The notes beneath the pieces are model-generated. The model had not been told where the DNA came from, did not search any database, and saw only the letters and a list, made by a program, of their open reading frames with translations. Positions 14,981-24,044 of a stretch of 52,614 bases of DNA are shown here, in pieces. The stretch's first letter is position 1. Every line of letters begins with the position of its first letter. The DNA lies in contig MHGQ01000041.1 in assembly GCA_001805645.1 (NCBI GenBank), forward strand, positions 1 through 52,614, in the 5' to 3' direction. Origin of the DNA: Omnitrophica WOR_2 bacterium RIFCSPHIGHO2_02_FULL_50_17. Its GTDB lineage: Bacteria > Omnitrophota > Gorgyraeia > Zapsychrales > Zapsychraceae. The position numbers and the translations under genes are program-made.

Positions 14981-17145
14981 GCTATAGGTAAAACCAGCCT
15001 CGTCCGCGAGCCTTCTTTGTATTCCGACGTAAATTCCACCTTCCCCTGGTGGTTTTCCTCAATGATTTTCCTCATCACATACAACCCCAGACCCGTTCCC
15101 TTTTTGCTGGAAAGTTTCGTCGTAAAAAACGGCGTAAAGAGCTTATTAATATCCTGCGGCCTGACGCCGATGCCGTTGTCGCTAAGGAGAATCTCCAGGT
15201 TCTGGCCGTTGGAATGAGCCGTGATTTCCAGCCTTCCTTTGTAACCAGGCTCCTTGAATTCCTCCTGCCTCTCCATCATGGCATCATAGGAGTTGTCGAT
15301 GATATTGAAAAAGACCTCCTGAAGCTGCGTAAAATTTCCGTGAACCGGCGGGACCGCGTGGTCGAAATTCCGGACGATGTCGATGCGGTTGAGTTTAATC
15401 TTAAACTGGACCATCTCCAGCGAGGCATCCAGGAGCTTGTTGAGGTCAACGGCGCCAAAGCCCTCCTCGGGCTTGCGGGAATATTTCAACAGCCCCTCGA
15501 CGATCTCGCCGCCTCGTTTGACGTTGTCCTGAATCCTGTCCAGCGAATGCTCGATTTCTTCCAGAAGTTCGCGCGTCTCCGGCGGCAACGGGTCTTTTTT
15601 TTTGAGCCGGATGGTGTCCACCGCGTCCCCGGCGATAAAGCCCATCGCGTGCAGGCGGTTGTTGATCTGGTGCGAGAGTCCGTCAGCCATGGTCCCGATG
15701 GTGGCCATCTTCTCGGCCTTGATAAGCTGTTCGTGCGTCTTTTTCATCTCCTCGTAAAACTGAGCGTTTTCGATGGCCAATGCCGCCTGATTGGCGAGAA
15801 TGGAGAACACAATCAAGTCATCGTGGCTGTATAACTTCCCGGATTTTTTCTTTCCCAGCGCGATAAAGGCAATCAGACGCTCATCCATGAAGCTCGGGAC
15901 AATCAACGCCGCCTGCAGGTCTTCCATGACCTTTCCAATTTCGGCTAAAGCCTCGTCCTTAAAATCCACACTGCGCTGTTTGACCTCATCGTAAACCAAA
16001 GGCTCGCGGTGTTTCTGCAGATGCTGAATCAAAACGGCGTCGCCGGCAATGACACCACTCCTTCGGTCGCCTCCTATGCCCTTGGAGGCCTTCAAGACGA
16101 ACTGACTGGAAGATTCATGGAAAAGATAAATGATGCTGTGCTCGATTTTGACCGTCCGCGTCACGATATGGACGATCAGATTCAGCAGTTTTCCAAGCTC
16201 CTTGACCCTTCCCATCCCGAGTGATGCCCGGCGCAGGGCCGCCTGATAGCGCCTCTGCTCCTGCAAGAGCCGGTCTTCTGCCTTGCGCTGGATGAACAAA
16301 TAGATTGACGGCCCGACGGTGGCCAGGACAGTCGAGCTGATCAACGGCGCCAGCCACCACATCTCTCCCATTAAACTTTTCAACTGCTCCCGCCAGCCGA
16401 AGGCAAGGACAAAAGGAATGCCAAGAACAAATGAATAAATAACAAAAAAAATACTAGTACGTGTTACCGCGACACTAACATCCATTAACCTATACTTTAT
16501 AATCGCATAAGCAAATATTATAGGTAATTGAACTAAAAAAATAAACCCTAGAGGGAAAAGAGATATTCCATAGTTTGGAATAAAATCCACACTGCCAAAA
16601 GACGCTATAATAGATCCCAAGAGAACATATTTAGTTTTAGATAACTGGATAAGGTTTCTTTCTTTTAGAAGATTCAGGACAAGATCGACAAATCCAGCTG
16701 TAAAAAGTCCGATAAAAAAACATAAAAACAGTGGATGCATTTTTATGTTTGCCTGAGGGTAATAACCCCAAGAATAATGATAAAGATCGGCTATCAATAA
16801 GGGGGTAAAATATAAAAAATAAAGAAAGATTATTCCACCCACCCAGAAAAGACTCTGTAATAATCTAATTCTTTGTTTATTTAAAAATGTAGCTATAAAT
16901 TCGTAGAATGTTACCGGGATGAATATAATCCCTGCAAAACCCATCTTAAAAGCAATTAGCATATGGCTAATATCACTTATTCTGCTCGCCAAAGCATAAC
17001 TTATAAGCCAAATAAAAATAGCTATCGTTAACTTCAGAAATGCCCTATTTATTGATGAATTCTTATTCTTGACAAATGTGAGGATTCCAAATCCCAGAAC
17101 AAAAAAGGCAGCGAACACTCGAAGGGCATAAATAAGAATAGCCAT
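14974..17145 (-). CDS. 7TM-type sensor histidine kinase with GAF, HisKA and HATPase domains
   Basis: N-terminal multi-TM; ENAQFYEEMKKTHEQLIKAEKMATIGTMADGLSHQINNRLHAM; NIIDNSYDAM...LSDNGIGVRPQDINKLFTPFFTTKLSSKKGTGLGLYVMRKIIEEN. Confidence 0.93.
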   Translation of the reverse strand: MAILIYALRVFAAFFVLGFGILTFVKNKNSSINRAFLKLTIAIFIWLISYALASRISDISHMLIAFKMGFAGIIFIPVTFYEFIATFLNKQRIRLLQSLFWVGGIIFLYFLYFTPLLIADLYHYSWGYYPQANIKMHPLFLCFFIGLFTAGFVDLVLNLLKERNLIQLSKTKYVLLGSIIASFGSVDFIPNYGISLFPLGFIFLVQLPIIFAYAIIKYRLMDVSVAVTRTSIFFVIYSFVLGIPFVLAFGWREQLKSLMGEMWWLAPLISSTVLATVGPSIYLFIQRKAEDRLLQEQRRYQAALRRASLGMGRVKELGKLLNLIVHIVTRTVKIEHSIIYLFHESSSQFVLKASKGIGGDRRSGVIAGDAVLIQHLQKHREPLVYDEVKQRSVDFKDEALAEIGKVMEDLQAALIVPSFMDERLIAFIALGKKKSGKLYSHDDLIVFSILANQAALAIENAQFYEEMKKTHEQLIKAEKMATIGTMADGLSHQINNRLHAMGFIAGDAVDTIRLKKKDPLPPETRELLEEIEHSLDRIQDNVKRGGEIVEGLLKYSRKPEEGFGAVDLNKLLDASLEMVQFKIKLNRIDIVRNFDHAVPPVHGNFTQLQEVFFNIIDNSYDAMMERQEEFKEPGYKGRLEITAHSNGQNLEILLSDNGIGVRPQDINKLFTPFFTTKLSSKKGTGLGLYVMRKIIEENHQGKVEFTSEYKEGSRTRLVLPIAT

Positions 17146-17147
17146 GG

Positions 17148-18278
17148 CTAATGATATCTTTTGACAAATAAATCTCTATATGTATTAAGTTCTTCCCGAC
17201 TATAAAGCCGCCCGTGGAAAGAAAATCCCGCCAATCCAAATCCATTTCGATTGCTTAAATCTCGGATTTCTAGAATATTAGCTTCAGTTATTTCGCCGCG
17301 ATTAATTGAAAAATTTTTACGCGCTCTTTCAAAACCTAAGGCGAGACCTTCTGCGACACATCCATAAATTGAATTGTCTCTAACAAAATTTAACCATTTT
17401 TTATTGCTACTATGACAATTAATTGTCGTTGCACGCCCCCCATCAAATGCAAAAATATCTTTCCTCCGGACAGTAAAATCATCGGTTAAGTTATAAGGCA
17501 ATGAAACATCACAAATTATTGAATATGGTTTAATATCCACAGGGTTTATAAGAGGGATAAAAGAACTGGTTGCCAACAAAACAACTTCAGCGTGTTTAAT
17601 TGCTTTACTGGAGTCATTCTCGATTGTTATTTTATCATTTAAAAAACTTATCTCCCTCACTACGGGGTCATCCTGTCGGATATTCCTTGAACACAAAATA
17701 ATTTTCCGAAATTTTTTTGCTAAAATTTTTGCACAAATACTTCCAATATCTCCCGTAGCTCCCACTATGCTTATGGTCAAATTTGCTGGGTTTACTTCTA
17801 GCCATTGGGAGGCTTCTAAAACACCCTCAATTGCAAGCGCCGCCGTAAGCGTATTGCCACTGGTTATGACAACATTGTTATTTCTTACAATTTCTGATAG
17901 ATATTGCTCATCATTGCAGGCTATAGAAGTAAATCCTGTCAACACAATAATTTGAGCTCCTTTCCTTATTGCATATTTTATTGCATTTAAAACTTTTTTA
18001 AGAGCCATCTCCTTATTAACTACTACTTCTTCTGGGAATACCCCACACATTATTCCAAGAACGTCTATTTTAAAATTCAGTGCGGATTTTAAATTGTGAA
18101 CGCACATAAAATTGTGTGGAGGTAGTTTTTGAAAACACTTCTTTACAATCTGTGGAGAGAGTTGATTCAAAAGCCACGCTATTAAACTGTCAAACGGAGA
18201 ATAAAAAAAAGTTTTTTCCTTAAACTCACTGACATTCATCGGATGGAGCACAAACGCAACTTTTTTTAAATTCGTCAT
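17148..18278 (-). CDS. AAR-like long-chain acyl-ACP reductase (fatty-aldehyde-forming) homologue
   Basis: [24 protein letters not shown]...[18 protein letters not shown]...[31 protein letters not shown]...[26 protein letters not shown]: arrangement matches remembered cyanobacterial AAR ([50 protein letters not shown]). Confidence 0.78.
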   Translation of the reverse strand: [376 protein letters not shown]

Positions 18279-18284
18279 ATGTTT

Positions 18285-19523
18285 CTAAATCGCCTGTTTC
18301 TTAAATGTTAAACACGTATTATTCCCCCCAAACGCCTGTGAATTATTCAAAACAATTTTTATCTTATGTTTTCGCCCTTTGTTCGGCACGCAATCGATGT
18401 CACACTCAGGGTCTTTGGTCTCGTAATTGATCGTCGGCGGGAGTTCGCTGTTTTTGATGGCCAGGCAGCAGGCAATTGTCTCCAGCGCCGCCGAGGCCCC
18501 CATGGTATGGCCCAGCATGGATTTGATGGAGCTCATGGGGATCTCGCCGGCCCGTTTGCCGAATACCCTGTAAACGGCCGCACATTCCGCCCGGTCATTG
18601 ACCTTTGTCCCGGTCCCGTGGGCGCTGATGTAATCCACATCGCTGATATCCACCGCCGAGGCCTGTAAAGCCTTCCGCATGGCCTTGCAAATACCATCAA
18701 CAGACGGTTCCGTCATATTGCCGGCATTGCAGGACATGCCATAGTCGAGGACCTCCGCGTAAATGGGCGCTTTTCGTTTTAAAGCGCCCTCCAGCGTCTC
18801 CAGGAAAACCATTCCCGCCCCTTCCCCGGGGACCATGCCGGTACGGTTTTTATCGAACGGCCGGCATTTATCCGTGGCCACATTCAGCAAACGGCAAAAA
18901 CCGCTGTAGACAGTGCGTGAGAACGCTTCAGCACCGCCGCTTAAGGCAAAATCCACCCGGCCCAACCGAATAAGGTCTGCGGCATAACCGACAGCATAAC
19001 TCCCCGAGGCGCAGGCGTTCGTAAACACGCTATTCTCACCGTTGAGATTAAGCTCCAAGGAAACATTCCCGCTTAAACCGTTGACCGGAAACCCCAAAAA
19101 GTATTTATTGTCAACAGAAAGACAGTGCGCGTCCATCTTAAGATCATCAAAACGCTCCAATATATTACTCTCACCAGCCGTTGTCCCGATCATGACCGCG
19201 GTTGTGTGCTTTGAAAGGGTGCGGTGGTTCATTTTTGCGTCATCCATGGCCAGTTTGCTGGCGGCAATGGCCAGTTGCGAGGCGCGGCCGATTTTCTCGG
19301 CTTTTTGCCGGCGCATAAAATCCTCCGGATGAAAATCCTTGACCTCTCCGCCGATGTGGCAACTGTGCGAAGACGTGTCGAAGGCCGTGACCGGGGAGAT
19401 CCCCGACTTGCCCGCCATAATATTCTTCCAGAACTCCTGCCAGCCGATGCCCAAAGAGGAGATGACCCCGAGGCCGGTGACGACGACGCGGCGATTTGAA
19501 TTCTGATCAGTGGATTTTATCAT
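18285..19523 (-). CDS. Beta-ketoacyl-ACP synthase II-like (KS alpha), catalytic triad intact
   Basis: VFTNACASGSYAVGYA (Cys), ISAHGTGTKVND (His), SIKSMLGHTMGASAALE (His). Confidence 0.92.
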   Translation of the reverse strand: MIKSTDQNSNRRVVVTGLGVISSLGIGWQEFWKNIMAGKSGISPVTAFDTSSHSCHIGGEVKDFHPEDFMRRQKAEKIGRASQLAIAASKLAMDDAKMNHRTLSKHTTAVMIGTTAGESNILERFDDLKMDAHCLSVDNKYFLGFPVNGLSGNVSLELNLNGENSVFTNACASGSYAVGYAADLIRLGRVDFALSGGAEAFSRTVYSGFCRLLNVATDKCRPFDKNRTGMVPGEGAGMVFLETLEGALKRKAPIYAEVLDYGMSCNAGNMTEPSVDGICKAMRKALQASAVDISDVDYISAHGTGTKVNDRAECAAVYRVFGKRAGEIPMSSIKSMLGHTMGASAALETIACCLAIKNSELPPTINYETKDPECDIDCVPNKGRKHKIKIVLNNSQAFGGNNTCLTFKKQAI

Positions 19524-19590
19524 TTGTTTTCGTTGAACGTTGACAGGTATCGCGGCTGGAAACGGCGATATCTTTCAACAGACATCGTCA

Positions 19591-20043
19591 TCAATCCCGC
19601 CTCAAGCTATAAAAAATCTGAATATCCGCTATTGTTTCTTCTTTTACGCAAACACGCACGTCCATATACCCGCCGGTCTTAAGCGCCCGGCCGGAAAGCG
19701 TCTTTAAAACGACCTGATCACCGGCGTAGACGGAGCGGACAAACTCGGCCTTCACCTGCCCTAGAAAAATTCTCGAGGCCGATGCTAAACTTTCCTCATG
19801 CGTCAGCCTGTAAAACAAAATCGCCGCCTGCGCCGCGGCTTCCAGAAGCAATGTCTCGGGAAAGACGCTGGATTGCCATTGTGGGTTGGCGAACATCCAC
19901 TCATTGGCGGTGATATTCTTGACGGCCGTGAGGCTCTCTCCCTTTTTAAATTCAATCACCCGGTCAATCATAACAAACGGGTACGCCTGCGGCAGGATCC
20001 GGGCGATGTCCCTGTGATCAAGGCAAGCCGCCGCTTCCCTCAC
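19591..20043 (-). CDS. FabZ-like hotdog-fold protein lacking the canonical HRYPF histidine
   Basis: GTG start overlapping the upstream KS stop (GTGA): MREAAACLDHRDIARILPQAYPFVMIDRVIEFKKGESLTAVKNITANEWMF...FPETLLLEAAAQAAILFY. Confidence 0.75.
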   Translation of the reverse strand: MREAAACLDHRDIARILPQAYPFVMIDRVIEFKKGESLTAVKNITANEWMFANPQWQSSVFPETLLLEAAAQAAILFYRLTHEESLASASRIFLGQVKAEFVRSVYAGDQVVLKTLSGRALKTGGYMDVRVCVKEETIADIQIFYSLRRD

Positions 20044-21287
20044 GCGCACCGCCCCAGGACCATGCAGCAGTTGCTGCCGTTGGGCCCAAAAGTTATGACA
20101 AGCGCCTTGTCGACTTTTGCCGGTCGCGACTGGTTCGGGACATAATCCAGGTCGCAGTCCGGGTCCGGTTCGTTTAAATTCACCGTCGGCGGGACAAACC
20201 CCTCCCGCAGAACCCCCACCGCCGCCGCGGCCGCAAACGCCCCCGAGACGCTGTAACATTCTCCGGTCATGGACTTGATGGAACTGACCGGGATCTCGTA
20301 AGCGCGCTTGCCGAAGACTTCTTTGATGGCCTCGGTTTCGATTTTATCCGCGGCCACGGTCGAGTTGGCATTGGCACAGATATACCCGATGTCCTGCGGC
20401 TCCACCCCGGCGTTTTCCAGCGCGTTTCTCATCGCGGCCTTCACCCCGGTCCCGGCCGGGTTATATTTATGAAGGCGAAATGGATCAAAATAATACCCGA
20501 ACCCGAGGACCTCGCCTAAAATCTGCGCCTTGCGGCTGCGCGCGTGTTCATAATCCTCCATCGCCAGAAGGCATGCCCCTTCGCCGAAGGTGACCCCGTT
20601 GCGCCGCCGGTCAAAGGGGCAATTGACGAACGCCCCGCCGTTGGTGCCGGATAAAAATTTGAGCGCATGAAAACCCTCGAAGGTGAGCTCACACATCTCC
20701 TCCACCCCGCCGGTAAAAATGAGTTTGGCGCGCTCCATCTGCAAAAAGTCATACGCGTAGCTCATCGCGTCCAGACTGGCCGTGAAACCGGTGGAGATCG
20801 TGGTATTAAACCCTTGAATATTGTTCCAGATGGAAACCTGGCTGGCGGGGGAATTGATGACGGTATTGGGAAAAAGGGCGGGGTTAACGTAACGGGGGCC
20901 TTCCTTCAAGGTCACCATGTCAAAATCGCTGATGCTTTTGATGCTTCCCAGGGTCGTCCCGACGGAAACACCCACATCGTCCGTGTTTTCCTCCGTAATG
21001 GTAAAGCCGCTGTCCGCAATGGCTAGCTTGGAGGCGGAAACCAGAAGCTTGGTGCTGCGGTCGAGGGTCCGCAGGCCCTTGGGGCCCATATAACGCACGG
21101 CGTCGAAATCGCTGATCTCACCGGCGACATTCACCGAAAACCGGTCGGTGGGAAACAGCGTCACGGGACGGTAACCGATCTTCCCGTCTTTAAGCGCCTG
21201 CCAGAATTCCTTCCTGCCCTGTCCGGTGCTGGCCAGGATCCCCAGGCCTGTAATCACCACCCGCTTATCGGCCGGTGAGTTGCTCAT
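20040..21287 (-). CDS. Beta-ketoacyl synthase-fold protein with no catalytic triad (chain-length-factor/KS-beta-like)
   Basis: KS fold VVITGLGILASTGQGRKEFWQAL, but TACAS -> TGFTAS, AHGTGT -> ANANST, GHxxGA -> GECYSVSGA. Confidence 0.87.
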   Translation of the reverse strand: MSNSPADKRVVITGLGILASTGQGRKEFWQALKDGKIGYRPVTLFPTDRFSVNVAGEISDFDAVRYMGPKGLRTLDRSTKLLVSASKLAIADSGFTITEENTDDVGVSVGTTLGSIKSISDFDMVTLKEGPRYVNPALFPNTVINSPASQVSIWNNIQGFNTTISTGFTASLDAMSYAYDFLQMERAKLIFTGGVEEMCELTFEGFHALKFLSGTNGGAFVNCPFDRRRNGVTFGEGACLLAMEDYEHARSRKAQILGEVLGFGYYFDPFRLHKYNPAGTGVKAAMRNALENAGVEPQDIGYICANANSTVAADKIETEAIKEVFGKRAYEIPVSSIKSMTGECYSVSGAFAAAAAVGVLREGFVPPTVNLNEPDPDCDLDYVPNQSRPAKVDKALVITFGPNGSNCCMVLGRCA

Positions 21288-21317
21288 ACGTCCCTGTTCG
21301 CGCTCTTCAAGGGAATC

Positions 21318-21572
21318 CTATTTGTTGATAATCTTGGCAACGATTTCGACGGTCTTGTTCAAACTGGTAAATTTGCTCAGTTGCTCCTCGGGAATCACGA
21401 TCTTGTATTTCTTCTCGATTCCCGCCAGGATTTCCAGCGCCATCATCGAGTCCATGCCTAAATCCGTTGTGAACTGCGCATCATCGCTGATTTTTTCGGC
21501 GTCGGATTCGATAATCTCGGCGATCATCGCCCGGATATCTTCCTTGACATCAACAGCCGACTTCAATTTCAT
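21318..21572 (-). CDS. Acyl carrier protein
   Basis: 84 aa, DLGMDSMMALEILAGIEKKYKIVIPEE: DSM phosphopantetheine site. Confidence 0.93.
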   Translation of the reverse strand: MKLKSAVDVKEDIRAMIAEIIESDAEKISDDAQFTTDLGMDSMMALEILAGIEKKYKIVIPEEQLSKFTSLNKTVEIVAKIINK

Positions 21573-21681
21573 AATGTTATTGCCCTCCTTGTTAAATTTC
21601 CATTTTCCAGCATTTCGGCGCTGGTTGAATGCGTTTTGGGATCGCGGCTAAACGGTAATCCTTTCCTCAAAACAGGTTACC

Positions 21682-21770
21682 GGGATATCAGAGGATCAGT
21701 GGGCAGGATATCAGGGATCCGTGAATCAGGAAAAGCAAAGTTACGGCTTCCTGATCCGCTGATTTCCTTT
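21682..21770. repeat. ~8-bp-period inverted array (partial/empty type) upstream of the ACP operon
   Basis: GGGATATC AGAGGATC AGTGGGC AGGATATC AGGGATCC GTGAATC AGGAA ... TTCCTGAT CCGCTGAT TTCC. Confidence 0.65.
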
Positions 21771-21851
21771 TGCTTAATATTTTTGTTTATTATAGTGCCC
21801 AAGCGCGGCGGGGGTCAAGGAGTTTGGCAGGTTTTTCAGGAAGGCTTCTGA

Positions 21852-22145
21852 TTACCAGACTTTCCGTAAGGCATCGATACTGCTCATATAATCATCATGA
21901 TCCAGATGGACGGCCGCCCCATGTTCGGCTAGAAAATCCATCGCCTCCGAAACCGAAACATCCAATTCTGCCGCCAAGCGTCCTAATGATATTTTACCGT
22001 GACGGTAGCGCTCCAGAAGTAAAAATCGCCACCCGTATTCCAATAGCTCCCTGGCGGACTGTGATCGGTCCTTTTTCCCCTGCTTAGCTCATTTAAAGAT
22101 ATGCCGTTGCTCCTGCGCATTCAACCGCAGACTTATCACGTTCAT
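21852..22145 (-). pseudogene. UPF0175-like antitoxin with in-frame TGA
   Basis: MNVISLRLNAQEQRHIFK[TGA 22089-22091]AKQGKKDRSQSARELLEYGWRFLLLERYRHGKISLGRLAAELDVSVSEAMDFLAEHGAAVHLDHDDYMSSIDALRKVW. Confidence 0.65.
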
Positions 22146-22161
22146 TTTTTATGGCAGGTTC

Positions 22162-22836
22162 TCAATATCCTGCGGCGTGCGGATGTTGAGGCAAGGCCTG
22201 CTCCAGAGAGGCTGCTTCTTTTTTCAATCTTATATTATCCTCTTTGAGAACGGCGAGTCTTTGGTGAATCCAATCCCTGCTGTCGGGCAATTGGTGTTTG
22301 AGCGCCGTCTGCCTTTGCCTGAGGTGCTCGATCGTCTTTAAAGGCTGGGCGCTCTCTTTTTCCATCCTCGCCAAATCTTCTTGCGCCTTCCGGACATTTC
22401 TTCGGCTTTGCCGGACAGAAACCAAAAGGGCATTCCCTTGTCCCTTCGACAGCCTGGGCGACGCGCCTGCCGATACCATCCCCGTCTTGGCCTGCAAGCG
22501 GGCAATGTCCGCCTGAAGGGCTTTTATTTTCACGTCCACATCTTCTTTCCTGCCCGTCTCCACCGGCCCGCCCTGTTCTCTTTTTCTTAACAATGCGTGC
22601 TTCCTGGCCTCCAAAAACTTTAACTCCTCGTCCAGAGATTGGATGTGTTTCTCGTAACCAGTGATTTCCGAGGCAAGAAAATCATTTTTATCCGCCAGAT
22701 TCCGGAAGCTCTCCTTAAGGCCAGCGAGGCTCAACTCCAGCATGGCCTCGGCGGAGCCGTGCGGGGATGTCTGGGCAAAGCCGGGATGCGTGAGCGCGCC
22801 TATAAAAATGACCGTTAATAAATATTTCTTCATCAT
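22162..22836 (-). CDS. Secreted coiled-coil protein of unknown function
   Basis: MMKKYLLTVIFIGALTHPGFAQTS signal peptide; heptad-rich remainder. Confidence 0.65.
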   Translation of the reverse strand: MMKKYLLTVIFIGALTHPGFAQTSPHGSAEAMLELSLAGLKESFRNLADKNDFLASEITGYEKHIQSLDEELKFLEARKHALLRKREQGGPVETGRKEDVDVKIKALQADIARLQAKTGMVSAGASPRLSKGQGNALLVSVRQSRRNVRKAQEDLARMEKESAQPLKTIEHLRQRQTALKHQLPDSRDWIHQRLAVLKEDNIRLKKEAASLEQALPQHPHAAGY

Positions 22837-24044
22837 TATAAGATCTGAACAATCGTGAGAATGGGCAAGAAAAGCGCAATAACGATAAATCCAATGACTA
22901 CGCCTAAGAACCCAATCACCAGCGGCTCGATGATGCTGGTAAGCCCATCCACCGCGGCATCGACCTGATCGTCATAGAATTCGGCAATCTTCAGAAGCAT
23001 CTTTTCCATCTGCCCCGTTTTCTCGCCGATGCTGATCATCCGCGTCACCATCGGCGGGAAAACCCCGCTTTTAATGAGCGGCCCCGCCAGGCTCTCCCCC
23101 TCGCGCACGCTTCCCTTGACCTCGTCAATGACTAGTTCCAGGACGCGGTTTCCGATCGTCTTTCCGACAATCTCCAGGGATTCCAGGATGGGAACGCCGC
23201 TCTGGATGAGGGTGGCCAAGGTGCGGCTGAAACGGCTGATAGCGACCTTGCGCATCAATTCGCCGAAAATCGGTATCCTCAAAACAGCCCGGTCAATAAC
23301 GAGCGCCCCTTTTTCGGTCTTATGCCACTGCCTGAGAAAAACGATAATCGCGGCGGCGCCGGCGACAAACCACAGCAAATGATGCTTGAGGGCATCACTT
23401 ACGGTCATGAGCATCTGTGTCATGGCCGGCAGATCCCGGCCGAAGGAATCATAGATGCCCTTAAAGGTCGGCACGACCTTAACCAAAAGGACGACCGTGA
23501 TGATAATCGCCATGGAAACAACGACCATGGGATACATAAGAGCCGCTTTCACCTTACGCTTCAGGCGCAGAATCTTTTCCAAATACGACGAGATACGGTC
23601 CAGAATCGCGCTCAACACCCCGCCGGTCTCGCCGACCTTAATCATGTTGACAAAAAGACCGTCGAAGACGTTGGGGTGCTTGGCGAAGGCCGCGGAAAGG
23701 CTGCTTCCGCTCTGGATATCATCACGGACACTGATGAGGACTTTTTTGAACAAGGGGTGGGTCACCTGATCCTGGAGGGCGTCTAACCCCTGGATGATGG
23801 GAATCCCGGCATCCACCATGGTGGCTAATTGGCGCGTGAAAATCACGATTTCATCCGCTTTGACCTTTTTGCTTCTGAAGGTGCCGCGTCTGCCGCTCAC
23901 TCCTTCTTTGATCTCGGCAAGCGAGATAATGACCAGCTGGCGCTTGCGAAGCTCCTCGATAACGGCGACCTTGCTCTCCGCCGCAATCTTACCGCCTACG
24001 GTGCGGGAATCCTTATTTTTGGCGACATATCTAAAGGTGGGCAT
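22836..24044 (-). CDS. Type IV pilus/T2SS inner-membrane protein PilC/GspF
   Basis: MPTFRYVAKNKDSRTVGGKIAAES...IFTRQLATMVDAGIPIIQGLDAL...FSRTLATLIQSGVPILESLEIVGKTIGN...MVTRMISIGEKTGQMEKML. Confidence 0.95.
   Translation of the reverse strand: MPTFRYVAKNKDSRTVGGKIAAESKVAVIEELRKRQLVIISLAEIKEGVSGRRGTFRSKKVKADEIVIFTRQLATMVDAGIPIIQGLDALQDQVTHPLFKKVLISVRDDIQSGSSLSAAFAKHPNVFDGLFVNMIKVGETGGVLSAILDRISSYLEKILRLKRKVKAALMYPMVVVSMAIIITVVLLVKVVPTFKGIYDSFGRDLPAMTQMLMTVSDALKHHLLWFVAGAAAIIVFLRQWHKTEKGALVIDRAVLRIPIFGELMRKVAISRFSRTLATLIQSGVPILESLEIVGKTIGNRVLELVIDEVKGSVREGESLAGPLIKSGVFPPMVTRMISIGEKTGQMEKMLLKIAEFYDDQVDAAVDGLTSIIEPLVIGFLGVVIGFIVIALFLPILTIVQIL

Noticed and set aside
15049-15834. 261-aa plus-strand ORF opposite the histidine kinase
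   Set aside because: Antisense shadow; the kinase motifs are unambiguous.
19540-19590. TATCGC...GCGATA hairpin between the hotdog and KS genes
   Set aside because: Short 6-bp arms with a long loop; not convincing.
10716-22145. Genome-wide stop-codon recoding (TAG or TGA)
   Set aside because: TAG, TAA and TGA all terminate well-supported genes in this window, so two interrupted genes are better explained by decay or sequence error.
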